Shown here piece by piece: positions 1-10,670 of a DNA stretch of 55,963 nt. The notes under the pieces are model-generated. The model was not told the DNA's origin, did no database searches, and saw only the letters and a list, made by a program, of their open reading frames with translations. Numbering within the stretch: the first letter of the stretch is position 1; the number at the start of each line of letters is the position of its first letter. This DNA comes from an uncultured Collinsella sp. (GTDB lineage: Bacteria > Actinomycetota > Coriobacteriia > Coriobacteriales > Coriobacteriaceae). Location: NCBI GenBank assembly GCA_902491345.1, contig CABUHI010000014.1, positions 1 to 55,963 of the forward strand, written 5' to 3'. Made by a program: the position numbers and the translations under genes.

Positions 1-53
1 AGCGGGTGGTTTAAAGCTGGCCGCTGCGCGGCCAGCAGACTAAAGTCTTGAGC

Positions 54-86
54 AATAAAAAAAACCGCCCCGTATGGAGCGGTTTT
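54..86 (-). terminator. Rho-independent terminator after mmuM
   Basis: On the minus strand an AAAACCGC-rich stem with a 4-nt loop is followed by a run of eight Ts. It lies a few bases past the stop of the methyltransferase gene and should end the regulator-mmuM transcript. Confidence 0.85.
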
Positions 87-91
87 GCCCT

Positions 92-985
92 TTATATATC
101 GAGCGCCTCGGCCATCGCTGCCGTAGTGATTGCCGTGGTTCCACAGCAACTGCCCACCATTGCGGCGCCGGCATGTCTCCATTCGATGCATGCGCGCGCG
201 AAAGCTTCGGGATTCTCGTGCCATACGGGGCCATCCTGAGTCTGGACCGGATCGCCTACGTTGGGACGCACCGTAACGGGAGTAGTCGCCGATGCAACCA
301 TCCTGGGCACCGCCGCATTCGCGGCCGCAAGCGAACAGCAATTAACACCAACCGAGTTTGCGCCGTGTTTTTCGGCGTACAAAACGGCTGCCTCGATGTT
401 GAGGCCATCGCCCAGCAGGTCGCCTTTATCGTCAACGACAAAACTCACCAGAACAGGCATGCCGTCGGCGGCATCTCGGGCGCCGGCAAGCATGGGCTGC
501 AGATTACGGATAGACGTCACCGTCTCGATCAGCAGACCGTCAACACCAGCATTGAGCAAGGCGTGCGCCTGTTCGCGCGCAATGCCGCGGATTTCACGAT
601 ACTCGACAGAGTCCTCGGCAAACCACTCAATACCGATCGGGCCCATCGAGCCCAGCAGCAGCTGAGGGTGCGCCTGGCGGGCATCGTCGACGGCCCCGCG
701 ATTGACCTCCGCCACGGACGGCGAAATCTGGTCGTGCTTGAGGGCATAGCTCGATGCCTGAAAGGTGTTGGTAATGAGCACCTGCGCGCCAGCGGCGACA
801 TACAAGCGATGGATACGAGAAACGGTCTGCGGCTCTGCCAGATTCCAAAACGCCGGTGGAATGTCGGCGGCATCGTACTCACTCAACAAAACACTGCCCA
901 TGGGGCCCTGCGCCAACAAGGTCTCGCTCGACAAGCGGCGCGCAAGTTCCTCGGCACCAAAGCGGTTGTAATAACTCGTATCCAT
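92..985 (-). CDS. mmuM: Homocysteine S-methyltransferase family protein
   Basis: This 297-residue protein spans a single homocysteine-methyltransferase barrel, the length usual for MmuM. It keeps the zinc-ligand cysteines: GVNCC around residue 214 and GSCCGTT near the C-terminus. The family transfers a methyl group from S-methylmethionine (or a related donor) to homocysteine, giving methionine in the cytoplasm. There is no cobalamin or folate domain, so it is not MetH. The ATG start has only a weak GGGA upstream. It follows the DtxR-type regulator by 10 nt and is probably co-transcribed with it. The donor cannot be told from sequence. Confidence 0.88.
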   Translation of the reverse strand: MDTSYYNRFGAEELARRLSSETLLAQGPMGSVLLSEYDAADIPPAFWNLAEPQTVSRIHRLYVAAGAQVLITNTFQASSYALKHDQISPSVAEVNRGAVDDARQAHPQLLLGSMGPIGIEWFAEDSVEYREIRGIAREQAHALLNAGVDGLLIETVTSIRNLQPMLAGARDAADGMPVLVSFVVDDKGDLLGDGLNIEAAVLYAEKHGANSVGVNCCSLAAANAAVPRMVASATTPVTVRPNVGDPVQTQDGPVWHENPEAFARACIEWRHAGAAMVGSCCGTTAITTAAMAEALDI

Positions 986-995
986 ATATATCCCG

Positions 996-1418
996 CTATT
1001 CCTCGACGCTGATTCCCTGCTTTTCGAGATAGCCGAGCCAGCGGCTCATCGTGTCCTCGGATAGCGCATGCTCCATCATGCATGCCTCGGAATCGGCTCG
1101 CTCAAATTCGACACCGAGCTCCTGAACCAAAAACGTGCGGATGAGGCGATGACGGTACCAGATAGCCGTGCCAACCTCGCGGCCGCGATCGGTCAGGATT
1201 ACCTTGCCGTAGTGCGATTGCTCGACAAGCTCGGATGCCTTGAGCGCCGAAACCGCTTTATTGACCGATGCCTTGGAGACGCCAAGGCGCTGCGCGATGT
1301 CGACCGATCGCACGCCGTTGGTTTCCCCCTCTTCGCTTTCAATGCGAACCATGCACTCCAAGTAGTCTTCGTTCGCCACCGTCAGATGTAGTTCGCGCGA
1401 GCTATTTGTCGTATCCAT
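996..1418 (-). CDS. DtxR/MntR-family metal-dependent repressor
   Basis: This 140-residue protein has a winged helix (about 36-85) and a DtxR-type dimerisation/metal domain, with no SH3 domain. Candidate metal ligands are D18, E21, H90, C113, E116 and H117. D18, E21 and H90 match MntR; the cysteine in EACMMEH matches the DtxR/IdeR site, where MntR has Glu. The metal (Mn or Fe) is therefore unclear. I chose the ATG at 1418 because GGAAG lies just upstream; an in-frame ATG at 1439 has no ribosome site. It is divergent from pepT and heads the transcript that includes mmuM. Confidence 0.85.
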   Translation of the reverse strand: MDTTNSSRELHLTVANEDYLECMVRIESEEGETNGVRSVDIAQRLGVSKASVNKAVSALKASELVEQSHYGKVILTDRGREVGTAIWYRHRLIRTFLVQELGVEFERADSEACMMEHALSEDTMSRWLGYLEKQGISVEE

Positions 1419-1472
1419 GATCTTCCGTCCCTTCTGCATTCAATGGCTGATTCTACCCCATCCAAGCGTCGC

Positions 1473-1500
1473 GGTATGCTGTGGCATACCGTGCTAGAGT
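1473..1500 (+). promoter_or_regulatory. Palindrome and possible promoter upstream of pepT
   Basis: A perfect 7-bp dyad, GGTATGC-TGTG-GCATACC (1473-1490), lies between the divergent regulator gene and pepT. It is followed by TGCTAGAGT, which could be an extended -10. The position suits an operator, but no binding protein can be named from sequence. Confidence 0.45.
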
Positions 1501-1538
1501 TCTTGTTGCACACGACGACCAAGATTGGAGCGGTCTTT

Positions 1539-2786
1539 ATGGAAAACACCACCACGAACCCCGATGTCCTCGAGCGCTTTTTGCGCTACGTCCAGATCAA
1601 CACGCAGTCCGAGGATGCAAACTGCGACCAGGTACCCTCGAGCGCCGTTCAGTTTGACCTTGCCAACGTGCTGGCTGAAGAGCTGCGCGAGCTTGGTGCG
1701 GAAGATGCCCACGTGACCGAGCACGCCTATGTCTGCGCGCATATCCCCGCAAGTGCGGGCGCTGAGGACAAGCCCGCCCTGGGCCTGATCGCCCATCTCG
1801 ACACCACCGAAGTTGCACCGGGCGCCGGCGTGAAGCCGCACATCGTACACTACGAAGGCGGCGACCTGGTCTGCGGCACGGTTGACGGTAAGCCCGTTGC
1901 CATGAGTACCGTCAAGCTTCCCGCCCTGAATGACCTCGCGGGTGAGGACTTGGTCTGCAGCGATGGCACCACGCTGCTGGGCGCAGACGACAAGGCGGGC
2001 GTCGCCGAGATCATGTCGCTTGTCGCGCGTATCGCTCAGGACCCTTCTCTGCCCCATCCCGCACTCGGCATTTGCTTCTGCCCTGACGAGGAGATCGGCC
2101 ACGGAGCCGAGCTGTTGGATATCGATGCCTTTGGCTGCAAGTACGCCTACACGGTCGACGGTGGCCCCATCGGCGAGCTGGAGTGGGAGTGCTTTAACGC
2201 CGCCGAGGCGACCGTCCGCTTTGAGGGCCAGTCCATCCACCCGGGCGACGCCAAGGGCCGTATGGTCAACGCAGGCAATCTGTTCTGCGACTTCAACGCA
2301 CTGCTCCCCTACGTGCAGCGCCCGGAATACACCGAGGGCTATGAGGGCTTCTATCATCTTGAGGGCGTGTCTGCAACCGTCGACCACGCTACGGCGCGCT
2401 ATATCGTCCGCGACCATGACGCCGCCAAGTTCCAGCAGAAACTCGACCTTATTGATGCCGCCGCCTCGATGCTCAACCAGCGTCTGGGTGAGGAGCGCGT
2501 GACGGTCGAGATTAAGCAGCAGTATCGAAATATGGCCGAGATCGTTCGTGACTATCCCGAGCTTATTGATGTTGCCAAGGAAGCCTACCTTTCCTGCGGC
2601 GTTGAGCCCCAAGTGCTGCCGATTCGCGGCGGCACCGACGGCGCCCAGCTGTCGTTCCGCGGTCTGCCCTGCCCCAACCTTTCCACCGGCGGCTATTGCT
2701 ACCACGGCGTCAACGAGTTCGTCCCGGTCAGTTCGCTCGTCAAGATGACCGACGTGCTCCAGGAGCTCGTCGCCCGCTTTGCATAA
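1539..2786 (+). CDS. pepT: Peptidase T (tripeptide aminopeptidase)
   Basis: This is a 415-residue M20B metallopeptidase, the usual PepT length, which removes N-terminal residues from tripeptides in the cytoplasm. Di-zinc motifs are visible: AHLDT, then GADDKAG with the bridging Asp, CPDEEIGHG with the catalytic Glu, TVDGG, and a late HGVNEF histidine. The reading frame is open back to 1443, but the ATG at 1539 has GGAG eight bases upstream, so I start there and treat the leading residues as untranslated. It is monocistronic, with its own terminator at 2813-2851. Confidence 0.93.
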   Translation: MENTTTNPDVLERFLRYVQINTQSEDANCDQVPSSAVQFDLANVLAEELRELGAEDAHVTEHAYVCAHIPASAGAEDKPALGLIAHLDTTEVAPGAGVKPHIVHYEGGDLVCGTVDGKPVAMSTVKLPALNDLAGEDLVCSDGTTLLGADDKAGVAEIMSLVARIAQDPSLPHPALGICFCPDEEIGHGAELLDIDAFGCKYAYTVDGGPIGELEWECFNAAEATVRFEGQSIHPGDAKGRMVNAGNLFCDFNALLPYVQRPEYTEGYEGFYHLEGVSATVDHATARYIVRDHDAAKFQQKLDLIDAAASMLNQRLGEERVTVEIKQQYRNMAEIVRDYPELIDVAKEAYLSCGVEPQVLPIRGGTDGAQLSFRGLPCPNLSTGGYCYHGVNEFVPVSSLVKMTDVLQELVARFA

Positions 2787-2812
2787 GCCTGGCTGCATAA
2801 TCCCAAAGGACG

Positions 2813-2851
2813 AATCGCCCCGTCCTCAACCGAGGACGGGGCGATTTTTTT
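2813..2851 (+). terminator. Rho-independent terminator of pepT
   Basis: A 15-bp perfect stem (AATCGCCCCGTCCTC and its complement) around an AACC loop is followed by T7. It lies 27 bp after the pepT stop. Confidence 0.95.
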
Positions 2852-3082
2852 GCTGCAATGAGAACAGGTTGACGCGCGCCAGTCTCTTAACGCAAGGAGT
2901 GTCCCAAACTGCCGGCACATGAGGAACGTCCCCAAGTGCCAAGTGCATCAAGAGTGTCCCCTTTGACCAGTCGTTTAAGAACGTCCCCAATGACTATCAA
3001 AACCGAGAACGGGGCGGTTTTTGGTGCAAGGGGAGTAGTTAGCACCGCAGGTTGAGCCAACGTCAGCGAGCGACGTCCAGAG
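2852..3082. repeat. Intergenic stretch with decayed repeat copies
   Basis: There is no gene here. The stretch holds several GTCCCC-containing fragments (near 2893, 2921 and 2953) and a short copy of the L repeat at 2968-2996, with arms AGTCGTT and AATGACT. A weak hairpin with T5, AAAACCG...CGGTTTTT, lies at 2998-3022. The segment from about 3044 resembles the region left of repeat element B at 18671. Confidence 0.6.
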
Positions 3083-3210
3083 CGAACAAGTTGGCATGAA
3101 AAAGGCAGGGCATTGACCTTCTGGTCATGCCCTGCCTTTTGAATGACAAATTGTCGCTCTGGGCGGCGCGCAGCGTCGAGCCGTTACGCGGGCTGGTAAG
3201 CCCGCGTAAC
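3083..3210. repeat. Two-hairpin 3'-UTR element, copy A
   Basis: Hairpin 1 (3099-3140) has the stem AAAAGGCAGGGCAT/ATGCCCTGCCTTTT, with GACC-TTCT-GGTC at its tip. Read on the minus strand it ends in T5 and looks like the lytR-type gene's terminator. Hairpin 2 (3183-3210) is GTTACGCGGGCT-GGTA-AGCCCGCGTAAC and ends 1 bp from that gene's stop. The conserved linker contains GCGCGCAGCGTCGA. Related copies are B (18671), C (24733) and D (39301). Confidence 0.85.
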
Positions 3211-3211
3211 C

Positions 3212-4447
3212 CTAGTAATTGGCTTCGTAGCCGTTGCCGTCGCCGGTCGGCTCTTCGTAGTAGTCCGAATCGCTCGAATCGCTTGAGTCATCGGAATCGT
3301 CAGAGCTGACCGATGAGGTTGCGGTACCGTTTGCGTAGTCGTCAGACGTGTTGTTGTTCAGGTCGCCGATTGTAGAGCTGGAACCGTCGGAAAGACCCAT
3401 GGTGTTGGGACCCTTGGGATCCTTGCCGGCATCGACGCGCTCCATCATTTCCTTGAGCTCGTCCTCGTAGACAAAGACGTAGCTCACACCGTCGATCATG
3501 GTGCTGTCGTCGGCGTACGAAGGCAGGTTGGCCGAGTAGATACCGTCGACATCCATACCGCGCATGGCGTTGACCGTAGCCACGATATCCTGAACGCTCA
3601 TATCGGTTACGAGCATATCAGACAGCGAATTAACCAGGCCAAAAATCTTCGTGGCATCGAAGTTATTGAGAATCTGGTTGGCAAGGGCGCCAAGCACCTG
3701 ACGCTGGTGGCGCATGCGCGTGTAATCGCCGTCGGCATAGGTGTAGCGGCAGCGGGCATAGGTAAGGGCGGTGGCACCGTCCATATGCTGCTGGCCAGCG
3801 GTAATCTTAATATCCAGGTGCTCGGGGTCGTCAACATCATCGGTTGCGTTAATGTCGATACCGCCAACCGAATCAATCAGCGCCTGCATACCGTCGAAGC
3901 TGACCTCGGCATAGTGGGAAATCTGAACACCGCACAGCTCGTTGACCGCCTCGACCATGGCCTCGGCGCCGCCAACGGTATGGCAGGCGTTGATCTTCAT
4001 GGTCTCGCCCTTGTACTCGACCTTGGTGTCGCGCGGAACGGAAATGAGCGTCGCCTGCTTTTGCGTGGGGTCGATGCGTGCCAGGATAATCGAGTCGGCA
4101 CGATACGTATCCTCGCCCGGACGGCCGTCGGTGCCAAGAAGCAGCACGTAGAACGGATCCTTTGCCTCATCGGTGTCAACCAGAACCCGACGCAGATTGT
4201 CGGTAATGACATTAGAATCGCCGAGCTTGCCCATAATGGTGGCAAACCACAGGCCGGCAGCGGTAGTGGCACTCAGTAGCACGCCAAGCACGACAATGAG
4301 CGCGACGTGACGAATCGTGTGGCTACGACGACGTTGGCGAGCGCGCTCGGAATAGCGAGCCACGTTATCGCGACTGTAGATCTTGGCCTGCGCACCAGTT
4401 GAGGGTCTTCGGGTGCTAGTATCCGCGAGGGGCTTTTTATTAAACAT
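3212..4447 (-). CDS. LytR-CpsA-Psr (LCP) family wall-polymer ligase
   Basis: This 411-residue protein has a basic cytoplasmic N-terminus, one membrane segment (about 47-70) and an extracellular LCP domain (about 98-330). LCP landmarks are LLLGTD, RADSI, SVPRD (137-140) and the RCRYTYADGDYTRMRHQR helix. The family moves undecaprenyl-linked glycopolymers onto peptidoglycan or proteins outside the membrane. The last 60 residues are a Ser/Asp-rich acidic tail, probably disordered. The ATG at 4447 has AGG six bases upstream; a TTG two codons earlier is possible. It begins 12 bp after the murA stop, so the two are likely one transcript. Confidence 0.9.
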   Translation of the reverse strand: MFNKKPLADTSTRRPSTGAQAKIYSRDNVARYSERARQRRRSHTIRHVALIVVLGVLLSATTAAGLWFATIMGKLGDSNVITDNLRRVLVDTDEAKDPFYVLLLGTDGRPGEDTYRADSIILARIDPTQKQATLISVPRDTKVEYKGETMKINACHTVGGAEAMVEAVNELCGVQISHYAEVSFDGMQALIDSVGGIDINATDDVDDPEHLDIKITAGQQHMDGATALTYARCRYTYADGDYTRMRHQRQVLGALANQILNNFDATKIFGLVNSLSDMLVTDMSVQDIVATVNAMRGMDVDGIYSANLPSYADDSTMIDGVSYVFVYEDELKEMMERVDAGKDPKGPNTMGLSDGSSSTIGDLNNNTSDDYANGTATSSVSSDDSDDSSDSSDSDYYEEPTGDGNGYEANY

Positions 4448-4459
4448 AGGCAACCTGTA

Positions 4460-5743
4460 TTAGTAGATGACGGGATCGGGGACGGTAGCATGCTCGACAT
4501 GCGCGCCGAGCGCCTGCAGTTTTTCGACAAACTGCTCGTAGCCGCGCTTGATGTGATGGATAGCCGAAACCTCGGTCGTCCCGTCGGCGATCAAGCCCGC
4601 TACGACGAGGGCCGCTCCGCCACGCAGATCGGGCGAGGTAACCTGTGCACCCGAGAAGCCCTTGACGCCATGAATCATGGCATGATGGCTCTCGATACGA
4701 ATGTCGGCACCCATGCGCACCAGCTCAGAGGCAAACATAAAGCGATTCTCGAAGATGTTCTCGGTAATAACGGAACTGCCGTCGGCGAGAGCGGAGAGCA
4801 CCATAATCTGTGCCTGCATGTCGGTCGGGAAGCCGGGGAACGGAAGCGTCTGGATGTCGACCGGCTTGATGCGCTCGGCACGGTTTACATGGACGCCATC
4901 CTCGACGCGCTCGCAGTCGATACCCATGAGCTCCATCTTCTTGAGCACCATGCCCAAGTGAATGGGGCAAAAGCCCGTGACATCGACACCGCGATCGTCG
5001 GCCATCAACGCACCGGCAACGATAAAGGTACCGGCCTCGATGCGGTCGCCCACTACGCGATGGGTAACAGGATGCAGCTCTTCCACGCCCTCGATGGTCA
5101 CGACGGGCGTACCCGCGCCGACAATCTTGGCGCCCATCTCGTTGAGCATGTTGGCGAGATCGACGATCTCGGGCTCGCGGGCGGCATTGTCGATAACCGT
5201 GGTGCCCTGCGCGCGCACGGATGCCATGATGAGGTTCTCGGTCGCACCGACGCTGGCGAACTCGAGCGTGACGGTGGTACCGCGCAGACCTTGGGGCGCA
5301 TTAGCGTTGATGTAGCCGTGGGCGGTATCGAACTCAACGCCCAGGGCCTCAAGACCAAGAATGTGCATATCGATCTTGCGAGCACCCAGGTTGCAGCCGC
5401 CCGGCATGGCGATCTTGGCGCGATGGAAGCGACCCAGCAGGGGTCCCATCACGGCGGTGGAAGCACGCATCTTGGCAACGAGCTCGTAGGGGGCCTCCCA
5501 AGAATCGACCTGAGAGGTATCAATCTCGAGCGTGTGCTCGTCGAGAACATCGATCGTAGCGCCCATGCCCTTGAGTACCTTGCCCATCACGTGGACATCG
5601 GAAATATCGGGCACGTTCTGCAGCGTCGTCTTGCCCGGCGCCAGAAGCGTTGCCGCCATGAGTTTGAGTGCGGAGTTCTTGGCACCCGAGACGGGCACGG
5701 AGCCTCCGATGGCGTGGCCACCCTCAACGCGGATAATATCCAA
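4460..5743 (-). CDS. murA: UDP-GlcNAc 1-carboxyvinyltransferase
   Basis: This 427-residue EPSP-synthase-fold enzyme carries out the first committed step of peptidoglycan synthesis, moving enolpyruvate from PEP to UDP-GlcNAc in the cytoplasm. The SGAKNSALK motif (K22, N23) and the loop cysteine in GGCNLGARK (C117) are present. C117 corresponds to the residue fosfomycin alkylates, so sensitivity is expected. The start is TTG, with AAAGGG six bases upstream; no ATG fits better. It follows atpC across a terminator at 5757-5795, an arrangement also known from Bacillus (atpC-murAA), so murA probably has its own promoter or depends on read-through. Confidence 0.97.
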   Translation of the reverse strand: MDIIRVEGGHAIGGSVPVSGAKNSALKLMAATLLAPGKTTLQNVPDISDVHVMGKVLKGMGATIDVLDEHTLEIDTSQVDSWEAPYELVAKMRASTAVMGPLLGRFHRAKIAMPGGCNLGARKIDMHILGLEALGVEFDTAHGYINANAPQGLRGTTVTLEFASVGATENLIMASVRAQGTTVIDNAAREPEIVDLANMLNEMGAKIVGAGTPVVTIEGVEELHPVTHRVVGDRIEAGTFIVAGALMADDRGVDVTGFCPIHLGMVLKKMELMGIDCERVEDGVHVNRAERIKPVDIQTLPFPGFPTDMQAQIMVLSALADGSSVITENIFENRFMFASELVRMGADIRIESHHAMIHGVKGFSGAQVTSPDLRGGAALVVAGLIADGTTEVSAIHHIKRGYEQFVEKLQALGAHVEHATVPDPVIY

Positions 5744-5756
5744 GGTCTACCCTTTC

Positions 5757-5795
5757 AAAAAGCATGCCCGGGATGGCTGGGCCATCCCGGGCATG
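5757..5795 (-). terminator. Rho-independent terminator of the atp operon
   Basis: A 15-bp perfect stem (CATGCCCGGGATGGC and its complement, 3-nt loop) is followed on the minus strand by T5. It separates atpC from murA. Confidence 0.9.
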
Positions 5796-5831
5796 ATGTG
5801 TTCGCAAATGGTCGAACGCTAAAACGTTTGA

Positions 5832-6224
5832 CTATTGGGCAAGCTTGAGCTTACACCATGCGATTTCATTATAGAGGTAGGCGCGGCGTGCATCATCCTC
5901 CGACAAATTACCCAGCTTCTCTTCAAAACCTTGAATATCAGCTTTAACCTTGTCGGCATCGACGGTCGCCAAATCGCAAGCGCGCTCGGCGAGAACGGTC
6001 ACGACATCGTCCGCAACCTGGGCATAGCCGCCGGCCACGGCAAACGTGTGGTCGACAGTGCCCATGGCCTTATCGGAAACGCGAACGTAACCGCGGTCGA
6101 TCGTGCAGATCTCGCTGGAGTGAGCAGGCAGAACGCCAAACTCGCCATCCGTGGACGGAATCGACACAAACGCAGCGTCGCCCTCATAGGCGCAGCTCAC
6201 GGGGCACACGATGCGGATACGCAT
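5832..6224 (-). CDS. atpC: ATP synthase F1 subunit epsilon
   Basis: This 130-residue protein has the N-terminal beta-sandwich (GEFGVLPAHS) and a C-terminal helical pair that can extend into F1 to inhibit ATP hydrolysis. It is part of the central stalk with gamma. The last gene of the operon, it begins 3 nt after the atpD stop and is followed by the terminator at 5757-5795. Confidence 0.95.
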   Translation of the reverse strand: MRIRIVCPVSCAYEGDAAFVSIPSTDGEFGVLPAHSSEICTIDRGYVRVSDKAMGTVDHTFAVAGGYAQVADDVVTVLAERACDLATVDADKVKADIQGFEEKLGNLSEDDARRAYLYNEIAWCKLKLAQ

Positions 6225-6227
6225 AAC

Positions 6228-7681
<1,454 letters not shown>

Positions 7682-7682
<1 letters not shown>

Positions 7683-8590
7683 TACTGTTCCTCCAATGCT
7701 GAGGCTCCGCCGACGATCTCGTTAATCTCGGTCGTGATCGAAGCCTGGCGCACGCGACTATACGTGCGGGTAAGGGTCGAGATGATCGCGGTGGCGTTTT
7801 CCGTCGCGGAGTGCATGGCCTTGCGGCGTGCACCCTGCTCGGCAGCCGCCGAATCGATCAGGGCCTGGTAGATGACCGTCAGGATATAAGACGGCACAAG
7901 CTTGCCGAGAACATGCTCGGGAGAGGGCACGAACTCGAACGTGGACGAGATGCGCTTAGGGGCGTCGGTCTCGTTCTTACGCGGACCGTGGGCCATAGCG
8001 ATCATCTCGGGGTCGAGCGGCAACAGATGCTCGACGCGAAGCTCCTGATCCACGCGGTTCTTGGCGTGGTGGTAGACAAGCTCGACACGGTCAAGCTCAC
8101 CGGCACGATACGCATCGCAGATATGAGAGGAGATCATGCGGGCCTGATTGAAATCGGGCTCAGAGGAGTTGCCCTCAAAGTGCATGACGACGTTTGCGCG
8201 GTCACGGAAATACGTGGCCGGTTTGCGCCCACACGCGATGATCTCGCACTCGATGCCGTCGTTCGCCCAAGAAGCGGCGAGCTTTTCGGCCGTGCGCTCC
8301 ACCGTCGTATTGAAACCGCCGGCAAGGCCGCGGTCCGAGGCAATAACGACAATCAGGCCATGCTTGACGCTCTCATGCTTCTGCAGCATGGGATCGGTGC
8401 CCGAACAGGAGGCGTCGCCGGCGACCGTCAACATGACGTCGGTCAGCGCCTCCTTATAGGGCTCGGCCTGCTTGGAGCGATCGAGGGCACGACGAATCTT
8501 GGCCGTAGAGACCATCTCCATCGTGCGCGTGATCTGCTTGGTCGTGGTAACCGAGGAGATTCGCTTCTTAATGTCGCGAAGGTTGGCCAT
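7682..8590 (-). CDS. atpG: ATP synthase F1 subunit gamma
   Basis: This 302-residue rotor shaft protein has the conserved N-terminal helix (MANLRDIKKRISSVTTTKQI) and the C-terminal partner helix with ARRKAMHSATENA. The two form the coiled coil that turns inside the alpha3-beta3 head. The SDRGLAGGFN motif is present. It starts 5 nt after the atpA stop. Confidence 0.97.
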
Positions 8591-8595
8591 GGGGC

Positions 8596-10194
8596 TTAGT
8601 TCTCCTCTGATCCAGAAACATCCGAATGGTGCTTGGCCATGAACTGCTGCTTGAAGTCGCCGATGACGCGCAAGAGCTCAGCCTTGGTGTCATCATCGAT
8701 CTTCTTGGCGCGAACCTTGTCGAGCAGCGAGCCAAAGCCATTGTCCATGTACTCGATGAGCTCGGCACGGAAAGGCAGCACGTCGGCGATCTCCAGGTCA
8801 TCCAGGAAGCCCTCGTTGCCAGCGAACAGCGTAACGATCTGCTCGCCAACCTCAAACGGCTTGTAACGCGGCTGCTTCAGGAGCTCGGTCATGCGGGCAC
8901 CATGGGTCAGCTGCTTCTGAGTAGCCTCGTCGAGGTCGGAGCCGAACTGCGTAAAGCCGGCGAGCTCCTGGTACGAAGCGAGGTCCAGACGGAGGTTGCC
9001 GGCGACCTGCTTCATAGCCTTGGTCTGCGCGTCGCCACCGACGCGGGACACGGAAATGCCCACGTCGACTGCCGGGCGCTGGCCCTGAAAGAAGAGCTCG
9101 GACTGCAGGTAGATCTGACCATCGGTAATGGAAATGACGTTGGTCGGAATGTAGGCCGAGACGTCGCCGTCCTGGGTCTCGATGATCGGAAGAGCCGTCA
9201 TGGAGCCGTAACCGTTCTTCTTGGACATCTTGACGGCACGCTCGAGCAGACGAGAGTGCAGGTAGAAGATGTCGCCAGGATAGGCCTCGCGTCCGGGCGG
9301 ACGATGCAGCGTCAGCGACATCTGACGGTAGGCCACAGCCTGCTTGGACAGGTCGTCGTAGATGACGAGCACGTGGCCGCCGGGGTTGGTCTCGCTGGCG
9401 GGCTTGCCGTCCTCGCCGTTGTACATGAAGAATTCGCCGATAGCGGCACCGGCCATAGGCGCGATGTACTGCATAGGGGCGGAATCGGCAGCGGTGGCCG
9501 AAACGATGATGGTGTAGTCGAGCGCACCGTGCTGAGCGAGGGTCTCGCGGATGTTGGCAACCGTGGAGGCCTTCTGGCCGATGGCGACATAGATGCAGAC
9601 CATGCCCTTGCCGCGCTGGTTGAGGATAGCGTCGATGGCGATGGCGGTCTTACCGGTCTTACGGTCGCCGATGATGAGCTCACGCTGACCGCGGCCAATA
9701 GGCACCATGGAGTCGATAGCGAGCAGACCGGTCTGAACCGGCTCACACACCGGGGTACGGTCGATGACGCCGGGAGCCTTGAACTCGATGGGGCGACGGT
9801 GCGTGGCGACGATGTCGCCCAGGCCGTCGATGGGCTGGCCGAGCGGATTGACGACGCGGCCGAGCATGGCACGGCTCACGGGGATATCCATAATGCGGCC
9901 AGTGGTGCGGCACTCGTCGCCTTCCTTGATGGAGTCGACGGCACCAAACAGAACGGCGCCGACCTCGTCACGGTCAAGGTTCTGGGCAAGGCCGAAGACG
10001 GTCTCACCGGTATCGGAGCTCTTGAACTCCAGAAGCTCGCCTGCCATGGCGCTCTTGAGGCCGGAGACGCGCGCGATGCCGTCGCCTACCTCGTCGACCG
10101 TTGAAACCTCATGCGTATCGACCGTCGCGGAGAGGCTCGTGAGCTGCTCCTGCAGTTTCTTGGCGATATCCTGGGCATTGAGGGTTTCGGACAT
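8596..10194 (-). CDS. atpA: ATP synthase F1 subunit alpha
   Basis: This 532-residue non-catalytic nucleotide-binding subunit has the P-loop GDRKTGKT, the VYVAIGQK-type strand (here IYVAIGQK) and the alpha-specific SVSRVGGDAQ motif. Its first base is the last of the atpH stop region (shared position 10194). The C-terminal tail is slightly long but otherwise ordinary. Confidence 0.98.
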   Translation of the reverse strand: MSETLNAQDIAKKLQEQLTSLSATVDTHEVSTVDEVGDGIARVSGLKSAMAGELLEFKSSDTGETVFGLAQNLDRDEVGAVLFGAVDSIKEGDECRTTGRIMDIPVSRAMLGRVVNPLGQPIDGLGDIVATHRRPIEFKAPGVIDRTPVCEPVQTGLLAIDSMVPIGRGQRELIIGDRKTGKTAIAIDAILNQRGKGMVCIYVAIGQKASTVANIRETLAQHGALDYTIIVSATAADSAPMQYIAPMAGAAIGEFFMYNGEDGKPASETNPGGHVLVIYDDLSKQAVAYRQMSLTLHRPPGREAYPGDIFYLHSRLLERAVKMSKKNGYGSMTALPIIETQDGDVSAYIPTNVISITDGQIYLQSELFFQGQRPAVDVGISVSRVGGDAQTKAMKQVAGNLRLDLASYQELAGFTQFGSDLDEATQKQLTHGARMTELLKQPRYKPFEVGEQIVTLFAGNEGFLDDLEIADVLPFRAELIEYMDNGFGSLLDKVRAKKIDDDTKAELLRVIGDFKQQFMAKHHSDVSGSEEN

Positions 10195-10670
10195 TAGGCT
10201 TCACCTCCGTACGAATTAGCAGAGTTTGCGAGGGTCTCCTGCGCGATGCGCAGCTGCGTCTTGACGGAAATGTCACGACGCTCGCCGCGGGCCTCGAGCA
10301 CCAGGCCGCCCACGATAGACGGGTCGACCTGCTCGATAAGGAATACCTTGCGGCCGAAGTCCTGCTCGCATTTCTTAGTGATGGTTTGACGCAGCTCGTC
10401 GTCGAGCGGGATCGCCGTGGTGACGGTCACGCCCACTACATCCTCGTCTTCCTCGGCAACATACTTAAAGGCAGCTGCCACCTTGGGAAGAAGGTCGAGC
10501 TGGTCGCGCTTGGACATGGTGTCGAGCACGGCGATGATCTCGGGGCTGGCAGAAGCCAAGCGCTCGATCATCTCGAGGTCCTCGAACACATGGTTCTCGG
10601 CCTTGGCGGCTTCCAAAAGGGAACGCGCGTAGGTCTCGAGCACCTTGTCCTGATAGCGGCTAGTCGGCAT
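10194..10670 (-). CDS. atpH: ATP synthase F1 subunit delta
   Basis: This 158-residue peripheral-stalk protein links the b subunit to the top of the F1 head. The N-terminal helical domain (ARSLLEAA) and the conserved C-terminal segment (DPSIVGGLVLEARG) are present. It overlaps the end of atpF by 11 nt. Bacterial delta is often nearer 175-180 residues, so this one is slightly short. Confidence 0.93.
   Translation of the reverse strand: MPTSRYQDKVLETYARSLLEAAKAENHVFEDLEMIERLASASPEIIAVLDTMSKRDQLDLLPKVAAAFKYVAEEDEDVVGVTVTTAIPLDDELRQTITKKCEQDFGRKVFLIEQVDPSIVGGLVLEARGERRDISVKTQLRIAQETLANSANSYGGEA

Noticed and set aside
74..1012. Long plus-strand open frame opposite the homocysteine methyltransferase gene
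   Set aside because: It is the mirror frame of a high-GC gene with clear family motifs on the other strand; its protein has no recognisable pattern and no ribosome site.
3099..3140. Riboswitch or T-box in repeat element A
   Set aside because: The element follows gene ends rather than preceding starts, and the linker matches no riboswitch core I know. A 3'-UTR repeat with a terminator fits better.
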